A stretch of 64,000 bases of DNA from Slackia piriformis YIT 12062 (GCF_000296445.1 NZ_JH815198.1:928584-992583); one strand, 5' to 3'. Shown: positions 43,001-53,030, numbered from the stretch's first letter. Translations and numbers: made by a program. Notes: generated from the sequence alone by a model not told the origin.

Positions 43001-43699
43001 CTACTCCCCCGCCTTCTCCCTCTGGCGAATGCGCATGATCGAAACGGCGTGAAGGCCGGTACCCTCAAGCATCGCCTCGAGCAAAACGTCAGGACGCAGG
43101 CTTCCGGTCTTTTTCGCCTCGAGCGTGAACTCGAGAGCATCTCCTTGAGCCTGCATCGCGCCGACGAGAAAGTCCGACGGAACAAGGACCTTCTCCTTCT
43201 TCTTTCGCACGACCGTAATGGACTCCGGCACGCGAAGAGAGGCAACGCGCTGAGCGAGCGCTCCGAAATCGGAAGGAGCCGAATCTGCGGAACTGGAAGA
43301 ATCTGCAGATTCGGCAAAACCCTCGTCATCGAAGGCCAACACCGCGCGATAGGTCGAAAACGGATACGCCACACTCGCTGCGGGAACATCTTTGGTGATA
43401 TAGCATGCCTTATAAGGCATCAGGTCGGCGGCGCTTGCGGCACGCAGCCGATCGAGCGCCTTGTCGGGCGCGACGTATTCGGTAAGCTGCACGTCGAATA
43501 TCTCCTCGGTGCCGCCAACGCCCACGGGCAACGCCGCGCCGAAAGCCTGCTTCATATGGGGCGAGAACCCCTGACTGACCGCATAGGGAAGGTTGGCGCG
43601 ACGCACCGCGCGTTCGAGGGCACGCGCGACTTCAAGATGCGACAGCATGACCAGACGACCCGACATCGCATACGTCACGCGCAATCGAAAATCAGCCAT
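43001..43699 (-). CDS. TIGR03936 family radical-SAM-associated protein (DUF2344)
   Basis: A 232-residue protein with the DUF2344 opening R-L-R-V-T-Y-A-M-S-G-R-L-V-M-L-S-H-L-E and S-Q-G-F-S-P-H-M. Such proteins occur next to, or fused with, the TIGR03960 radical SAM enzyme; their molecular role is not established. Its ATG overlaps the end of that gene by 8 nt and CAGGAGG precedes it. A Ser/Asp-rich linker (about 130-145) separates two halves. Confidence 0.88.
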   Translation of the reverse strand: MADFRLRVTYAMSGRLVMLSHLEVARALERAVRRANLPYAVSQGFSPHMKQAFGAALPVGVGGTEEIFDVQLTEYVAPDKALDRLRAASAADLMPYKACYITKDVPAASVAYPFSTYRAVLAFDDEGFAESADSSSSADSAPSDFGALAQRVASLRVPESITVVRKKKEKVLVPSDFLVGAMQAQGDALEFTLEAKKTGSLRPDVLLEAMLEGTGLHAVSIMRIRQREKAGE

Positions 43700-45572
43700 G
43701 GCGAACCTCCTGCGTCTGAATGGCGGTATTCAAACCCATGCACACGCCGCACGCGGAACAGGTGTCATACGTGCAGTCGGGCGTGGTCTTCTCCTGCTGT
43801 GCAAAACGGCGTTCGCGCTGCAGGAATTTCACGAACAGGCCTGCCGAAAGATGCGACCATGGCGGAATGTAGTCCGTATCGTAGGTGGCCTGGGCGATTC
43901 CCTCCATGCTCACGCCGCACGCTTCGCACGCGGCCTTCCATCCGTCGAGAGAGAACAGCTCGGTCCACGCGTCGAAACGGGCGCCCGCTCGCCATGCCGT
44001 CTCCACCACATCGGCCACCTCTCGGCCGCCGCGGCTCATCATGGCCTCTACCAAAGAGACATCCGGCTCGTGCCAATGCACATCCACAGCCCGGTATTTC
44101 ACCGAGCGACGAAGCAGGTCAATGCGACGTTTCGCCTCCTCGGGCGATATCTGGCCGTCCCACTGGAAGGGGGTTTGCGCCTTCGGAACGAAAAGCGCGC
44201 AGGAAATGCTGACACGTACGTTGCCACGCTGGTTTTCGGGCACGGCCTTCTTGGCGCGGTCGTATGCGCGCTGGGCAAGGCTCGCGATGCCCTTGATGTC
44301 ATCGTCGGTCTCCGTGGGAAGACCGATCATGAAATAGAGCTTGCATCGGCGCCAACCTGCGGCAAAGGCCGCATCGATCGCACCGAACAAATCGTCTTCG
44401 GTGACGCCCTTGTTGATCACGTCGCGCAGACGCTGCGTACCTGCTTCGGGGGCGAAGGTAAGTCCCCCGCGCTTGCCGCCCGCGACCAGCTCCGCCATGT
44501 CGACGCCGAAAGAATCCAAGCGTTGGCTCGGAATAGAAATGGATATGCCCTTGCCTTCGAGGGCTCTGTTCAGGCGTCGCAGAATCTGCTCGATCTGGCT
44601 ATGGTCGGTGGAAGAAAGCGAAGTGAGGCTCACTTCATCGTAGCCTGTATCGGCCAATCCGCGACATACCGCCGAAACGATGTTGTCGGCCGAGCGCTCA
44701 CGCACCGGACGATACATCATGCCAGCCTGGCAGAAGCGGCACCCGCGCGTGCAGCCGCGCAGGATCTCGACGTTTAGACGGTCATGAACAACCTCGGTGA
44801 ACGGAACGATCATGGGCTCGTACGCATCTGAGTCGGCAAAACCCTCCCAGAGGCGCTTCTCGATGACGGACGGAACGTCGTCGAAGCGAGGTACGACCCA
44901 GCTTCCCCGCCGCTGCGCCTCATTCTCTTCAAGCACGTCGTACAGCGAGGGGACGTAAACCCCCGGAAGCTTCGCCATGGCGTGCAGCATTTCGGCGCGC
45001 GCCGCACCCTCGTTCTTCATACGGCGATGAAGCTCAAGCAATTCGGGAAGCGACTCCTCGCCTTCCCCGAGCATGATCGCGTCGAAAAACGGGGCGTACG
45101 GCTCCGCGTTGAAAGCGCACGGACCGCCGCCGAAGACCATGGGGTCGGATTCTTTGCGGTCCACGCTGCGCAGCGCCACGCCTGAAAGGTCGAGAAACTC
45201 AAGCACGTTGGTCGCGGCAAGCTCATGCGGCAAGGTGATTCCCACGGCATCGAATTCGGCCACGGGAGCGCAGCTTTCCAGGGAAAATGCGGGAACGCCT
45301 TCGGCCCTCATCAGATCGCACATATCGGCAGCGGGAAGAAATGCCCGCTCCGCCGCCATGCCTTCGACGGCGTTGACGCAATTGCAGAGGATGCGTACCG
45401 CCTGGTTCGCCTGCCCGAGCTCGTAAGTGTCGGGATAAGTCATGCAGAAGCGATACGACGCCTCGGGCTTGTACGTGCATCCCCATTCATGGTTCAAATA
45501 GCGAGCAGGACGCTCGATGGAGCGGCCCGCTTGACGAAGGAGCCCTTCTATTCTGGGCCAGAGATCTGTCAT
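43692..45572 (-). CDS. TIGR03960 family B12-binding radical SAM protein
   Basis: A 626-residue enzyme. The N-terminal half resembles a cobalamin-binding domain (Y-P-D-T-Y-E-L-G, V-F-G-G-G-P-C, G-E-G-E-E). The radical-SAM cluster motif C-T-R-G-C-R-F-C-Q-A-G lies near residue 275. The end has a C-x4-C-x2-C-x2-C cluster (C-T-Y-D-T-C-S-A-C-G-V-C). The start M-T-D-L-W has AAGGAATCC before it. Function is unknown; in many bacteria these genes neighbour rng or the ribosomal protein genes rplU and rpmA, which are not seen here. Confidence 0.9.
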   Translation of the reverse strand: MTDLWPRIEGLLRQAGRSIERPARYLNHEWGCTYKPEASYRFCMTYPDTYELGQANQAVRILCNCVNAVEGMAAERAFLPAADMCDLMRAEGVPAFSLESCAPVAEFDAVGITLPHELAATNVLEFLDLSGVALRSVDRKESDPMVFGGGPCAFNAEPYAPFFDAIMLGEGEESLPELLELHRRMKNEGAARAEMLHAMAKLPGVYVPSLYDVLEENEAQRRGSWVVPRFDDVPSVIEKRLWEGFADSDAYEPMIVPFTEVVHDRLNVEILRGCTRGCRFCQAGMMYRPVRERSADNIVSAVCRGLADTGYDEVSLTSLSSTDHSQIEQILRRLNRALEGKGISISIPSQRLDSFGVDMAELVAGGKRGGLTFAPEAGTQRLRDVINKGVTEDDLFGAIDAAFAAGWRRCKLYFMIGLPTETDDDIKGIASLAQRAYDRAKKAVPENQRGNVRVSISCALFVPKAQTPFQWDGQISPEEAKRRIDLLRRSVKYRAVDVHWHEPDVSLVEAMMSRGGREVADVVETAWRAGARFDAWTELFSLDGWKAACEACGVSMEGIAQATYDTDYIPPWSHLSAGLFVKFLQRERRFAQQEKTTPDCTYDTCSACGVCMGLNTAIQTQEVRHG

Positions 45573-45668
45573 ATGGATTCCTTGTCTTACGAAGCGTGCG
45601 TCTCTAACGCGCACACGATGATGTACGAATCGGCCTCGGCTCGAAACCTCAGGAGCCGAGGCGGCATG

Positions 45669-46868
45669 CTAGCGCTCGGCCTTGCTGGCGCGTTCCGCCG
45701 CGGAGGCAACCGTGGCCGCCGCGCGGCGCGCCGCCGAAAACGCCTTGCCCGGAGCGGACTTGACCGCCTCTTTGGCTTTGTCGGCTGCAGCCTTGCGGGC
45801 CTGGCTTCCCACTTCGTCAACCGTGGCCTTCGCCACGCGCCCGGCGCGGGTCGACTCCGCCGCAGAAACCGCCTTGGCGCGCGCTTCGGACACCACGCCG
45901 GCGAGGCCGGCCATGTTGCCGCCATGCTCGAAATACTCGATGGCCGCATAGCCCATGGCCGCCGTTCCCGAATACCCGATAGCGGCCTTGATGGCCCACC
46001 CGAGCGCAGGAACGACCCCCACCAGCTGGCGCGCTACCGTGCGGCACGCGAAGGCGCCGCCCACAACGGCGGCAAGCTCCTTGACACGCTCTGCGGTAAG
46101 CGGCTGCCCGTAGGCCGCGGCGATCTGCAGAATCATCTTCGCCTGGTTAAGCGTCATAATTGGCATGTCGGCCCCGGGAATGACCACCACCAACCCGACG
46201 CCGGCGTTCTGGATGGACGTGGCGCGAACCGACTCGGATGAGAGCGGACGGCGAACGAAGTCGAACGCCTGAGCAAACGCAAGGCGCTTCTGCTTGAACG
46301 CCGCGACAACCCACTCCCCCATCTTGCGGGAAAGATCGGCAGCAAACTCCTCGGTCAGAGCGTAAGGCTCAAGAGAGAACGGATCGGTTCCGTCGAATTC
46401 CGTATAAGGAACCATCCTATCGGCGTCTTCCTTCGTGATCTCCAAAGGCTGGGCGAGCATGAGCACGCTGCCGTCTTTCAGCTCGGGAGAGAGAAGGTCG
46501 CCTTCGGGAATGGGATATCCCGCTTCACGCGCCGTTGCCGACACGAGCTCGGGCAGCGTCGTTGCCACCATGACGGGAATGCCGGCTTCGCGAATGCGGG
46601 CGGCAATGGCGCCCACTTCGGGCGTGACGCCCGCTGCAATGACCGCCATGTCGCTGCGGGGATCGAACACGGCCGATCCGTCCGTGAAGTAGTTGACCGA
46701 AACGCGGGCCTGCGGCGAGGCGCTCGCGAACGAAGAGCGCACATGCGCCATAAGGTCGGCGGGAGCGGTATCGTCAAGCAGGACGGAAACGCACAGAGGA
46801 ACCGAGCGGGCGGCGTCCACGTCCATCGCTTCCTGGAAAACAGCCATGACATCGATAGGCAACTTCAT
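45669..46868 (-). CDS. Conserved hypothetical protein, DUF697-like membrane region
   Basis: A 399-residue protein with an N-terminal Rossmann-like half (V-P-L-C-V-S-V-L-L-D-D, M-A-V-I-A-A-G-V) resembling a degenerate nucleotide-binding fold without a P-loop. A central Ala/Gly-rich hydrophobic part (P-I-M-T-L-N-Q-A-K-M-I-L near residue 240) recalls the DUF697/YcjF family. An Ala/Lys-rich helical tail follows (about 345-399). The start has AAGGGGG upstream. It lies between rodA and the radical SAM gene. The role is unknown. Confidence 0.65.
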   Translation of the reverse strand: MKLPIDVMAVFQEAMDVDAARSVPLCVSVLLDDTAPADLMAHVRSSFASASPQARVSVNYFTDGSAVFDPRSDMAVIAAGVTPEVGAIAARIREAGIPVMVATTLPELVSATAREAGYPIPEGDLLSPELKDGSVLMLAQPLEITKEDADRMVPYTEFDGTDPFSLEPYALTEEFAADLSRKMGEWVVAAFKQKRLAFAQAFDFVRRPLSSESVRATSIQNAGVGLVVVIPGADMPIMTLNQAKMILQIAAAYGQPLTAERVKELAAVVGGAFACRTVARQLVGVVPALGWAIKAAIGYSGTAAMGYAAIEYFEHGGNMAGLAGVVSEARAKAVSAAESTRAGRVAKATVDEVGSQARKAAADKAKEAVKSAPGKAFSAARRAAATVASAAERASKAER

Positions 46869-47001
46869 GGGTAAACCCCCTTTATTAATCAAGCCGCCCT
46901 CGGCCAAAGGCGACGAGGGCGCAGGCAATCACGAACCGTGCACGCATCCACCATACCATGCGCGAAAGCGAAAGCCGCAACGCGCACCGCATCGGCAGAA
47001 A

Positions 47002-48201
47002 TCACCTGTGCGCATACACTGAGCCCACTAGTCCCAGCAGCGCGAAGTTCACCATCATGAACGACGATCCGTAGCTCATGAACGGCAGCGGGATGCCCGT
47101 GACGGGCATCAGGCCTATATCCATCCCGATATTCTCGAGTATCTGGAACAGCCACATGGCAACGACGCCCATGACGATCAGGCTTCCGAAAAGATCGCCC
47201 GCGTTTCTGGCGATCCTGATGCACGAAAGAATCAGCGCGATATACAGACCCAGAAGCAAAAGCGCCCCTACAAACCCGAACTGCTCAGCGAGCACGCAGA
47301 AAATGAAGTCGGTCGGCGCCTCGGGAACGAAGCCGAGACTCGACTGAGACGCGTTGAGCAGACCTTTGCCGAACAAGCCTCCCGAGCCGATAGCGATCAT
47401 GGCCTGATTGAGATTGTAGCCCGCGCCCGACGTATCGGCGCTCGGATCGAGGAAGACCAGAAGGCGGTTGCGCTGGTACTGCTTGAGCAGCTTGTATTCG
47501 CCCGTCAGGCTCTTCATCAGCTCATCGATGGCAAAGACAGCTGCGACGGCGGCCACAAAAGCGCCAAGCGTGATGAGCAGGAACTTCAAGCGGGACCCGC
47601 CCATGACGAGCGTGACAGCGCCGATGAACAGATACACCAGGCCCGTGCCCAAGTCCGGCTGGGTCATGATGCACAAAAACGGCACGGCAATATAGCCAAG
47701 GGCCTTCATGTACTCGCGCGGATCGTCGAGGTTGCCGCCATAGCGCGCAAGCACGCTCGCATCGAGCAGGATGACGGTGATCTTCGCGAACTCGCCCGGC
47801 TGCAGCTGCATGCCGACGTTGATCCAGCTTTGGGCACCCTTCGACTCGACGCCGATAACCGGAAGGTGCGGAGAGAGAATCAAGACGACGTTAATGACAA
47901 GCAGCACGGTGGTATAGCTAGAAAGCTGGCGGTAATCAAGCTGGTAGAACATCAGCATGACAATGCAGCCCATGAGCACGCCGAGCGCCTGGCGCGAGAA
48001 CGAATACGTCTCGTTGCCTTGGACGGCAGACCATACGACCAGAAGGCCGTATGCGACAAGCAGCGCCGCCACGATAAGAAGCGACTTGGGAATTCTGTCA
48101 GAGAACGTGCGCTTGCGGCGCGTCGCGCCGTCGGGCGAACCGGAATTGACCGTGCCGCCCTCGGGCATGCGCACGCGATCGATTTCGTTAAATCCAGGCA
48201 T
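47002..48201 (-). CDS. rodA: Peptidoglycan glycosyltransferase RodA (SEDS family)
   Basis: The SEDS glycosyltransferase that polymerises lipid II for cell elongation with PBP2. The 399-residue protein has about ten helices. Family stretches are S-W-I-N-V-G-x-Q-L-Q-P-G-E-F-A-K, Q-P-D-L-G-T-G, and at the end T-G-I-P-L-P-F-M-S-Y-G-S-S. The ATG sits 1 nt after the mrdA stop (TAGCATG). It is the last gene of mreB-mreC-mreD-mrdA-rodA. Confidence 0.96.
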   Translation of the reverse strand: MPGFNEIDRVRMPEGGTVNSGSPDGATRRKRTFSDRIPKSLLIVAALLVAYGLLVVWSAVQGNETYSFSRQALGVLMGCIVMLMFYQLDYRQLSSYTTVLLVINVVLILSPHLPVIGVESKGAQSWINVGMQLQPGEFAKITVILLDASVLARYGGNLDDPREYMKALGYIAVPFLCIMTQPDLGTGLVYLFIGAVTLVMGGSRLKFLLITLGAFVAAVAAVFAIDELMKSLTGEYKLLKQYQRNRLLVFLDPSADTSGAGYNLNQAMIAIGSGGLFGKGLLNASQSSLGFVPEAPTDFIFCVLAEQFGFVGALLLLGLYIALILSCIRIARNAGDLFGSLIVMGVVAMWLFQILENIGMDIGLMPVTGIPLPFMSYGSSFMMVNFALLGLVGSVYAHR

Positions 48202-48202
48202 G

Positions 48203-50326
48203 CTAGTCAACCCTTCCCGCGCCCGTGCCCGCATACGGAACAGACTGCGTGATCTCTTCCGTCGGCGTGATCTCCTTCTCGAGCGAGCCCGCGCCAAGCT
48301 TCACGCATCCGTCCATGACCTTCGCCGCGATAGGGGCCGCCGATGACGCACCCGCGCCACCCTCGGTGATAACGCAAGTCACAACGTATTTGGGGTTATC
48401 GTAGGGCGCATACATAGCGAACCATGCGTAGCCGTCATGGCCGGCCCATTCGCCCGTGCCCGTTTTGCACGCGCATTCGTAATCGTACTGCGACAAAAGC
48501 GTGGGAATCGAAGCGTCCTCCTCCGCCACGCCGCGCAACGCATCGCGCATGACCTCGAGCGACGCCTTGTCGATATCGGGAATGCTCCTGATTTCGCGAG
48601 AGGGGCCCACCACCGTTTCCCCGTCGGAGTTCTTGATTTCCTTCAGCAAATTGGGAACGGGAAGCTGCCCTGTGGCAACGCCGGCATAGCCCACGGCCAC
48701 CTGAAGCGGGGTCACCAAGACGTTACCCTGACCGATGACCATGTTCGACATATCGCCCGGCTGCCACTGCGCCTGCTCGGGCGCATCCGCCCAGTGCTCG
48801 GCCTTCCATTCGGGCGTAGGGATTGTGCCCTCACCTTCGCCGGCAAGATTCACGCCCGTTTTAGAGCCGAAGCCGAATTCCTTGATGTAGTTCGCCATGG
48901 CATCCATGCCGAGCGTGGCGCTCTTGTCGTAGAAATCCTTCGCTATCTCGTAAAAGACGGTGTCGCACGAAACCACGACCGCCTGGCGGAAGGATATGGG
49001 GCCATGGCCCGAAGTTTCCCAGCACTTCTGCGGATAGCTTTCGCCGAAGCCGGTCCACGTGCCCGTGCAATCCCAGGTGCGTGTCGAGTCGGCGAAACCG
49101 TAATGCAGGCCGGCCATGCCCGTGAACGCCTTGAACGTGGAAGCGGCGGGATACTGGCCCGCGATGCAGCGGTTGAGCAGAGGCGCCCCGGAGGAATCCT
49201 TGTCGTTGTAGCGGTTCCAGTCGTCCTGGGTCACGCCGCCGACGAAGTTCGTCGGGTCGAACGGAGGAAAGCTCGCCATGCAAAGGACATCTCCCGTATC
49301 GACCTCCATGGCAACGACCGCGCCTGACGTGCCCGTACCACCGCCGATGACGCCGTTAGGCGCGATAAGAGCCTCGAGCTCTTCCTCTGCAATCTTTTGG
49401 ACTTTCGCCGAAATAGTGAGATAGAGGTCGTTTCCCTGCGTGGGGGGCATCTCGCTGCGAACCTCATGCACCGTGCCGTCGACGTCGTTGACCACAACGC
49501 GTTCGCCGTGCGTGCCGAACAAGTAGCCGTCGTAGGAAAGCTCAATGCCGGACTGCCCCACTTCATCGCCGCTTTGGTAGTCGAGATTGTGCGGCTTGCT
49601 CTCAAGCTGGGAGTCAGTCACCGTGCCGGTGTAGCCGACGACTTGGCACGCCAACCCTTTGTAGGGATACACCCTGCGTGCGCGCTGCTCCACCACAACG
49701 CCCGGAAACGCGTCCCTATGCTCCGATATGAACGCCACATCGCGGGAACGGGGATTGGAGGAAACCTCGCGCTGGGCCTGCGCGCCGCCGCTCGAATCCA
49801 AAATGCGCTGGCGCACCACGGCATACGGAAGGCCGGTGAGCGCCGAGAGGCGCATAAGCACGCTGCGATCCTCGGCGACCTCGGGATTGGCGAGAATGGT
49901 GGGCGTGATTTCGTTGTCAACGATCACGATGCCCTCGGTGTCGAAGATGCGGCCTCGCGGGGCGGAGGTCTTCACCGTGGTAAGTTGGTTCTCGTCCGAT
50001 TTCGCGCGATATTCTTCAGAAGAGAGCACCTGCATGCTCCACAGCTTGGCCGTGAGGCTGCCGAAGATGCCCGCCATCAGCACGAAGATCGCGGTATAGC
50101 GCGGACGAAGGCGGTCGAGCAGCGAGCTGTTCGAGCTCTGATGCGCACCGGCGGAAGCCGCCATGGAATCGCCTTTGCGCGTTTGAAACGGCGTGCCCGA
50201 TCCGATGGATGACACGGACTTAGAAACGGAAGCGTTGGGCTTTACGGATCGCGACCGAAAGAAGACGAACAGCGCCACGCCGGCAACGACGACGATGACG
50301 ATTGCGGTGATGATTGCGGTTGTCAC
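48203..50326 (-). CDS. mrdA: Penicillin-binding protein 2 with an extra N-terminal membrane helix
   Basis: The class B transpeptidase that cross-links elongating peptidoglycan with RodA. It has the dimerisation domain (R-G-R-I-F-D), then the catalytic motifs S-x2-K in A-A-S-T-F-K (about residue 407), S-C-D in place of S-x-N, and K-T-G in C-K-T-G-T-G. The start is GTG 50324-50326 with GGAGG 8 nt upstream. It yields a hydrophobic N-terminal helix (3-23), a polar stretch, and a second helix (78-96). A second good start, the ATG 53 codons later with AAAGG upstream, would leave only the normal single helix. Confidence 0.94.
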   Translation of the reverse strand: MTTAIITAIVIVVVAGVALFVFFRSRSVKPNASVSKSVSSIGSGTPFQTRKGDSMAASAGAHQSSNSSLLDRLRPRYTAIFVLMAGIFGSLTAKLWSMQVLSSEEYRAKSDENQLTTVKTSAPRGRIFDTEGIVIVDNEITPTILANPEVAEDRSVLMRLSALTGLPYAVVRQRILDSSGGAQAQREVSSNPRSRDVAFISEHRDAFPGVVVEQRARRVYPYKGLACQVVGYTGTVTDSQLESKPHNLDYQSGDEVGQSGIELSYDGYLFGTHGERVVVNDVDGTVHEVRSEMPPTQGNDLYLTISAKVQKIAEEELEALIAPNGVIGGGTGTSGAVVAMEVDTGDVLCMASFPPFDPTNFVGGVTQDDWNRYNDKDSSGAPLLNRCIAGQYPAASTFKAFTGMAGLHYGFADSTRTWDCTGTWTGFGESYPQKCWETSGHGPISFRQAVVVSCDTVFYEIAKDFYDKSATLGMDAMANYIKEFGFGSKTGVNLAGEGEGTIPTPEWKAEHWADAPEQAQWQPGDMSNMVIGQGNVLVTPLQVAVGYAGVATGQLPVPNLLKEIKNSDGETVVGPSREIRSIPDIDKASLEVMRDALRGVAEEDASIPTLLSQYDYECACKTGTGEWAGHDGYAWFAMYAPYDNPKYVVTCVITEGGAGASSAAPIAAKVMDGCVKLGAGSLEKEITPTEEITQSVPYAGTGAGRVD

Positions 50327-50338
50327 GGCCTATGCCTC

Positions 50339-50863
50339 CTAACGCAGACGGATCGTGGAAGATTCGGGCGCCGAACGGCGGGGCGCCTGGCGGGCGAACG
50401 CCGCCGAAAGCAGCGGCATCACGATGAGGCACACCGCGCAATCGTACAGCGCGCACGGAAGGCCTCGCAGCAAGATCGCATCGAAGGCGGTCACGTCGGT
50501 CGTTGCGACGTAGAACAGGGCGTAGCACACCTCCACGAAAAGAGACGCCGCCATGCTGATAAGAAGCGAGACCGAAAGCGTGTCGTTGCCGAGAATCACC
50601 GACGCACGGGCCGAGACAAACGCCGCGACCGTCAAAAGGCACGCCATAACGCCGGGCGTTCCGCTTGCCACCAAATCGAATGCCATGCCAAGAAAGAACG
50701 CCGTGACGACGGAAGCGTCGCTGGGGCGAAACATGGAAGCAACCCCCACGAAGACCACGAGGAAATTGGGCATGGAGCCCAGAATGGAAACGGCGGGAGC
50801 AAAGATGATCTGGACGGCGAGCGCAATGCAAGCCCCCAGGGCGAGAAACACCGAGTCGCGCAT
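50339..50863 (-). CDS. mreD: Rod shape-determining protein MreD
   Basis: A 174-residue membrane protein with five to six helices, part of the elongasome. MreD sequences are poorly conserved, but position between mreC and mrdA and the late P-L-L-S-A-A-F region support the call. The ATG is 1 nt after the mreC stop (TAGCATG); longer in-frame starts lie inside mreC. Confidence 0.85.
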   Translation of the reverse strand: MRDSVFLALGACIALAVQIIFAPAVSILGSMPNFLVVFVGVASMFRPSDASVVTAFFLGMAFDLVASGTPGVMACLLTVAAFVSARASVILGNDTLSVSLLISMAASLFVEVCYALFYVATTDVTAFDAILLRGLPCALYDCAVCLIVMPLLSAAFARQAPRRSAPESSTIRLR

Positions 50864-50864
50864 G

Positions 50865-51800
50865 CTATTCACCGTCGGTCTCGCCCGACGCCGCGCTGTC
50901 TTGCGCGCCATCGCCGGCCGAAGATTCATCGGAGCCGGAAGATTCGTCCAGAGGAGCACCCACCGATGTGACCACCGTCACTTCCTCGAGGGGGTCGGCC
51001 GCGGCCAGCGGGGCCACGATGATGGTGCGATCGGAAGTTCCGGCCGAGCTGCGGACGGCCGAAACCGTGCCGAGCTGCATGCCGCGAAGATAGCTTCCCC
51101 CGATGCCTGAGGTAACAAGCACGTCGCCCACGTTCACCTCGACGGAGGAGTCTACGTATTCCAAGTACAACAGGCCGTCGACCGAGCCTTTCACCACGCC
51201 TTCGGCGCGATTGCCCTGGATGTACACCGCCACGCCGCTTTGCGGGTCGTCTATGAGGCGCACCTTGCACGTGAGCGGGCTCACCTCTATGACCTGACCG
51301 AGCAGGCCGCTCGAGCCCATGACGGGAAACCCGAGTTCGACCCCATCGTTCGAACCCACATCAATCGTCACCACGCGATCCCATGAATCGGGGTTGCGCC
51401 CGATCACGCGGCCCGTGACGCCCTCAATGCCGTATTGGTCGGACAGGTCGAGCAGTCCCTGGAGGCGCTGCGCCTCCAGGCGGTATTCCTCGGCCTGGAC
51501 AAGCTGAGCCTTGAGCTGGGCGTTTTCCTCCTGAAGCGCGGTATAGGTGGCATTATCCGTCGTCGCGTTCTGAATGGCATCGCCCGCCGCCTCTTCCGCG
51601 AACGCAACGCCCACGCCGAGGAACTGGACGGGGCTTGCCAGCATGCCCGCAACGCTTTGCACGTTATGCAAGGGGCCCGACTGGTCTTCCCTGCCGTACA
51701 ACGAGGCAGACACGACCGATACGACCAAAAGCACGGCCAGAAGCACCGCGCCCGAAGGAGCGATGCTTTTCTTTTTATACGAAGGCTGCTTGTAGGACAT
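50865..51800 (-). CDS. mreC: Rod shape-determining protein MreC
   Basis: A bitopic scaffold protein of the elongasome. The 311-residue protein has one N-terminal helix (about 16-38), a coiled coil (L-Q-E-E-N-A-Q-L-K-A-Q-L near residue 89) and a beta-rich domain with V-I-G-R-N-P-D-S-W-D and D-V-G-S-N-D-G-V. It ends in an acidic tail rich in Asp, Ser and Gly. GGGAGGATTG lies before the ATG. Confidence 0.94.
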   Translation of the reverse strand: MSYKQPSYKKKSIAPSGAVLLAVLLVVSVVSASLYGREDQSGPLHNVQSVAGMLASPVQFLGVGVAFAEEAAGDAIQNATTDNATYTALQEENAQLKAQLVQAEEYRLEAQRLQGLLDLSDQYGIEGVTGRVIGRNPDSWDRVVTIDVGSNDGVELGFPVMGSSGLLGQVIEVSPLTCKVRLIDDPQSGVAVYIQGNRAEGVVKGSVDGLLYLEYVDSSVEVNVGDVLVTSGIGGSYLRGMQLGTVSAVRSSAGTSDRTIIVAPLAAADPLEEVTVVTSVGAPLDESSGSDESSAGDGAQDSAASGETDGE

Positions 51801-51872
51801 GTGAAGACAATCCTCCCGAAACTAGAGCGCCGGACAAACGTCCGGCGCGAAGTGCTTTGCAAACGTTGCCTT

Positions 51873-52940
51873 TTACTTGGAGCGCATAAGCGTCTGCTTG
51901 AGGGCAGAGGGCGTCTCCAGCACTTTCAGGCAGCCCATGGCAACATTGGTAAGGGCCGTCTCGCTCGTCCAGACCGGAATCTCAAGACGCTGCGTGAGGA
52001 AGCGGTCAAGGCCGGAAAGCAGACCGCCGCCGCCCGTAAGCAGGATGCCATTGGAGATAATATCGCTGGCGAGGTCGGGGTTGGTCTTTTTGAAGGTCTC
52101 CTTGATATGAACGACCATTTCCTCGATGGGAGGCTGAAGCGCAGCGCGCACATCCTCAGACTGGATGGTGACCTCGCGAGGCTGTTCGGTGATGACGTCC
52201 TGGCCGGAAATGATCATATCCTTCTCGCGGCCGTCCTCAAACGGCAGGATGGAGCCGATTTTGATCTTGATGATTTCCGCCGTGCGCTCGCCCACCTTGA
52301 TACCAAGCAGATCGCGCAAGTGCATGGCGATCGCCTCGTCCATCTTGTTGCCCGCAATACGCAGCGAAGAGCTGGTCACGATGCCTCCGAGGGAGATAAC
52401 CGCGACCTCGGTGGTTCCGCCGCCGATGTCTACGACCATGGAGCCGGTGGGCTCGGTGACGGGAAGATCTGCACCCATGGCGGCGGCCATGGGCTCCTCG
52501 ATGAGATAGGCCTGGCGTGCGCCGGACTGAATCGCGGCCTCGAAAACGGCGCGCTTCTCAACAGAAGTGGCGCCGCAGGGAATGCAGATGACGATGCGCG
52601 GCTTGGGCTGCCACGGGTAGCGGCGCTCTATCGCTTTATTGATGAAGGCTGAAAGCATGGCCTCGGTCACGTCGTAGTCAGCGACGACGCCGTCACGCAA
52701 GGGATGCTCTGCGGAAAATGCATCGGGAGTATGGTTGATCATCTGTTTGGCTTCATGACCGACGGCCAGAACGCGATGCGTGCTGCGCTCAATCGCCACG
52801 ACGCTCGGCTCGTTCAACACAACACCCTGCCCCGTTACGGCAACAAGCGTATTTGCGGTGCCAAGGTCAATAGCAAGGTCGCACGAAGAGGCGCCCCCGA
52901 AACCTCCGAACAGGTTGCTGATGAAATCCATGAACGACAT
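51873..52940 (-). CDS. mreB: Rod shape-determining protein MreB
   Basis: The actin-like filament protein that orients elongation. The 355-residue protein has D-L-G-T-A-N-T-L-V phosphate loop 1 (about 25-33), I-E-E-P-M-A-A-A-M-G, G-G-G-T-T-E-V-A-V-I-S-L-G-G-I-V and the late L-T-G-G-G-G-L-L motif. An upstream AAAGGACAC precedes the ATG. It heads the five-gene elongasome operon with mreC, mreD, mrdA and rodA. The presence of a full set suggests rod-shaped cells. Confidence 0.97.
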   Translation of the reverse strand: MSFMDFISNLFGGFGGASSCDLAIDLGTANTLVAVTGQGVVLNEPSVVAIERSTHRVLAVGHEAKQMINHTPDAFSAEHPLRDGVVADYDVTEAMLSAFINKAIERRYPWQPKPRIVICIPCGATSVEKRAVFEAAIQSGARQAYLIEEPMAAAMGADLPVTEPTGSMVVDIGGGTTEVAVISLGGIVTSSSLRIAGNKMDEAIAMHLRDLLGIKVGERTAEIIKIKIGSILPFEDGREKDMIISGQDVITEQPREVTIQSEDVRAALQPPIEEMVVHIKETFKKTNPDLASDIISNGILLTGGGGLLSGLDRFLTQRLEIPVWTSETALTNVAMGCLKVLETPSALKQTLMRSK

Positions 52941-53030
52941 AGAGAGTGTCCTTTTCCGTTTCGTTTTCTCTATTTCTCACATGTACACATTCGTATGCTT
53001 TACGTACAGACGGACATTCTAACACACGAA

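Noticed and set aside
46896..46920. A GCCCTCG/CGAGGGC hairpin between rodA and the DUF697-like gene
   Set aside because: The stem is real, but no T tract follows on the minus strand, so I could not support it as an intrinsic terminator.
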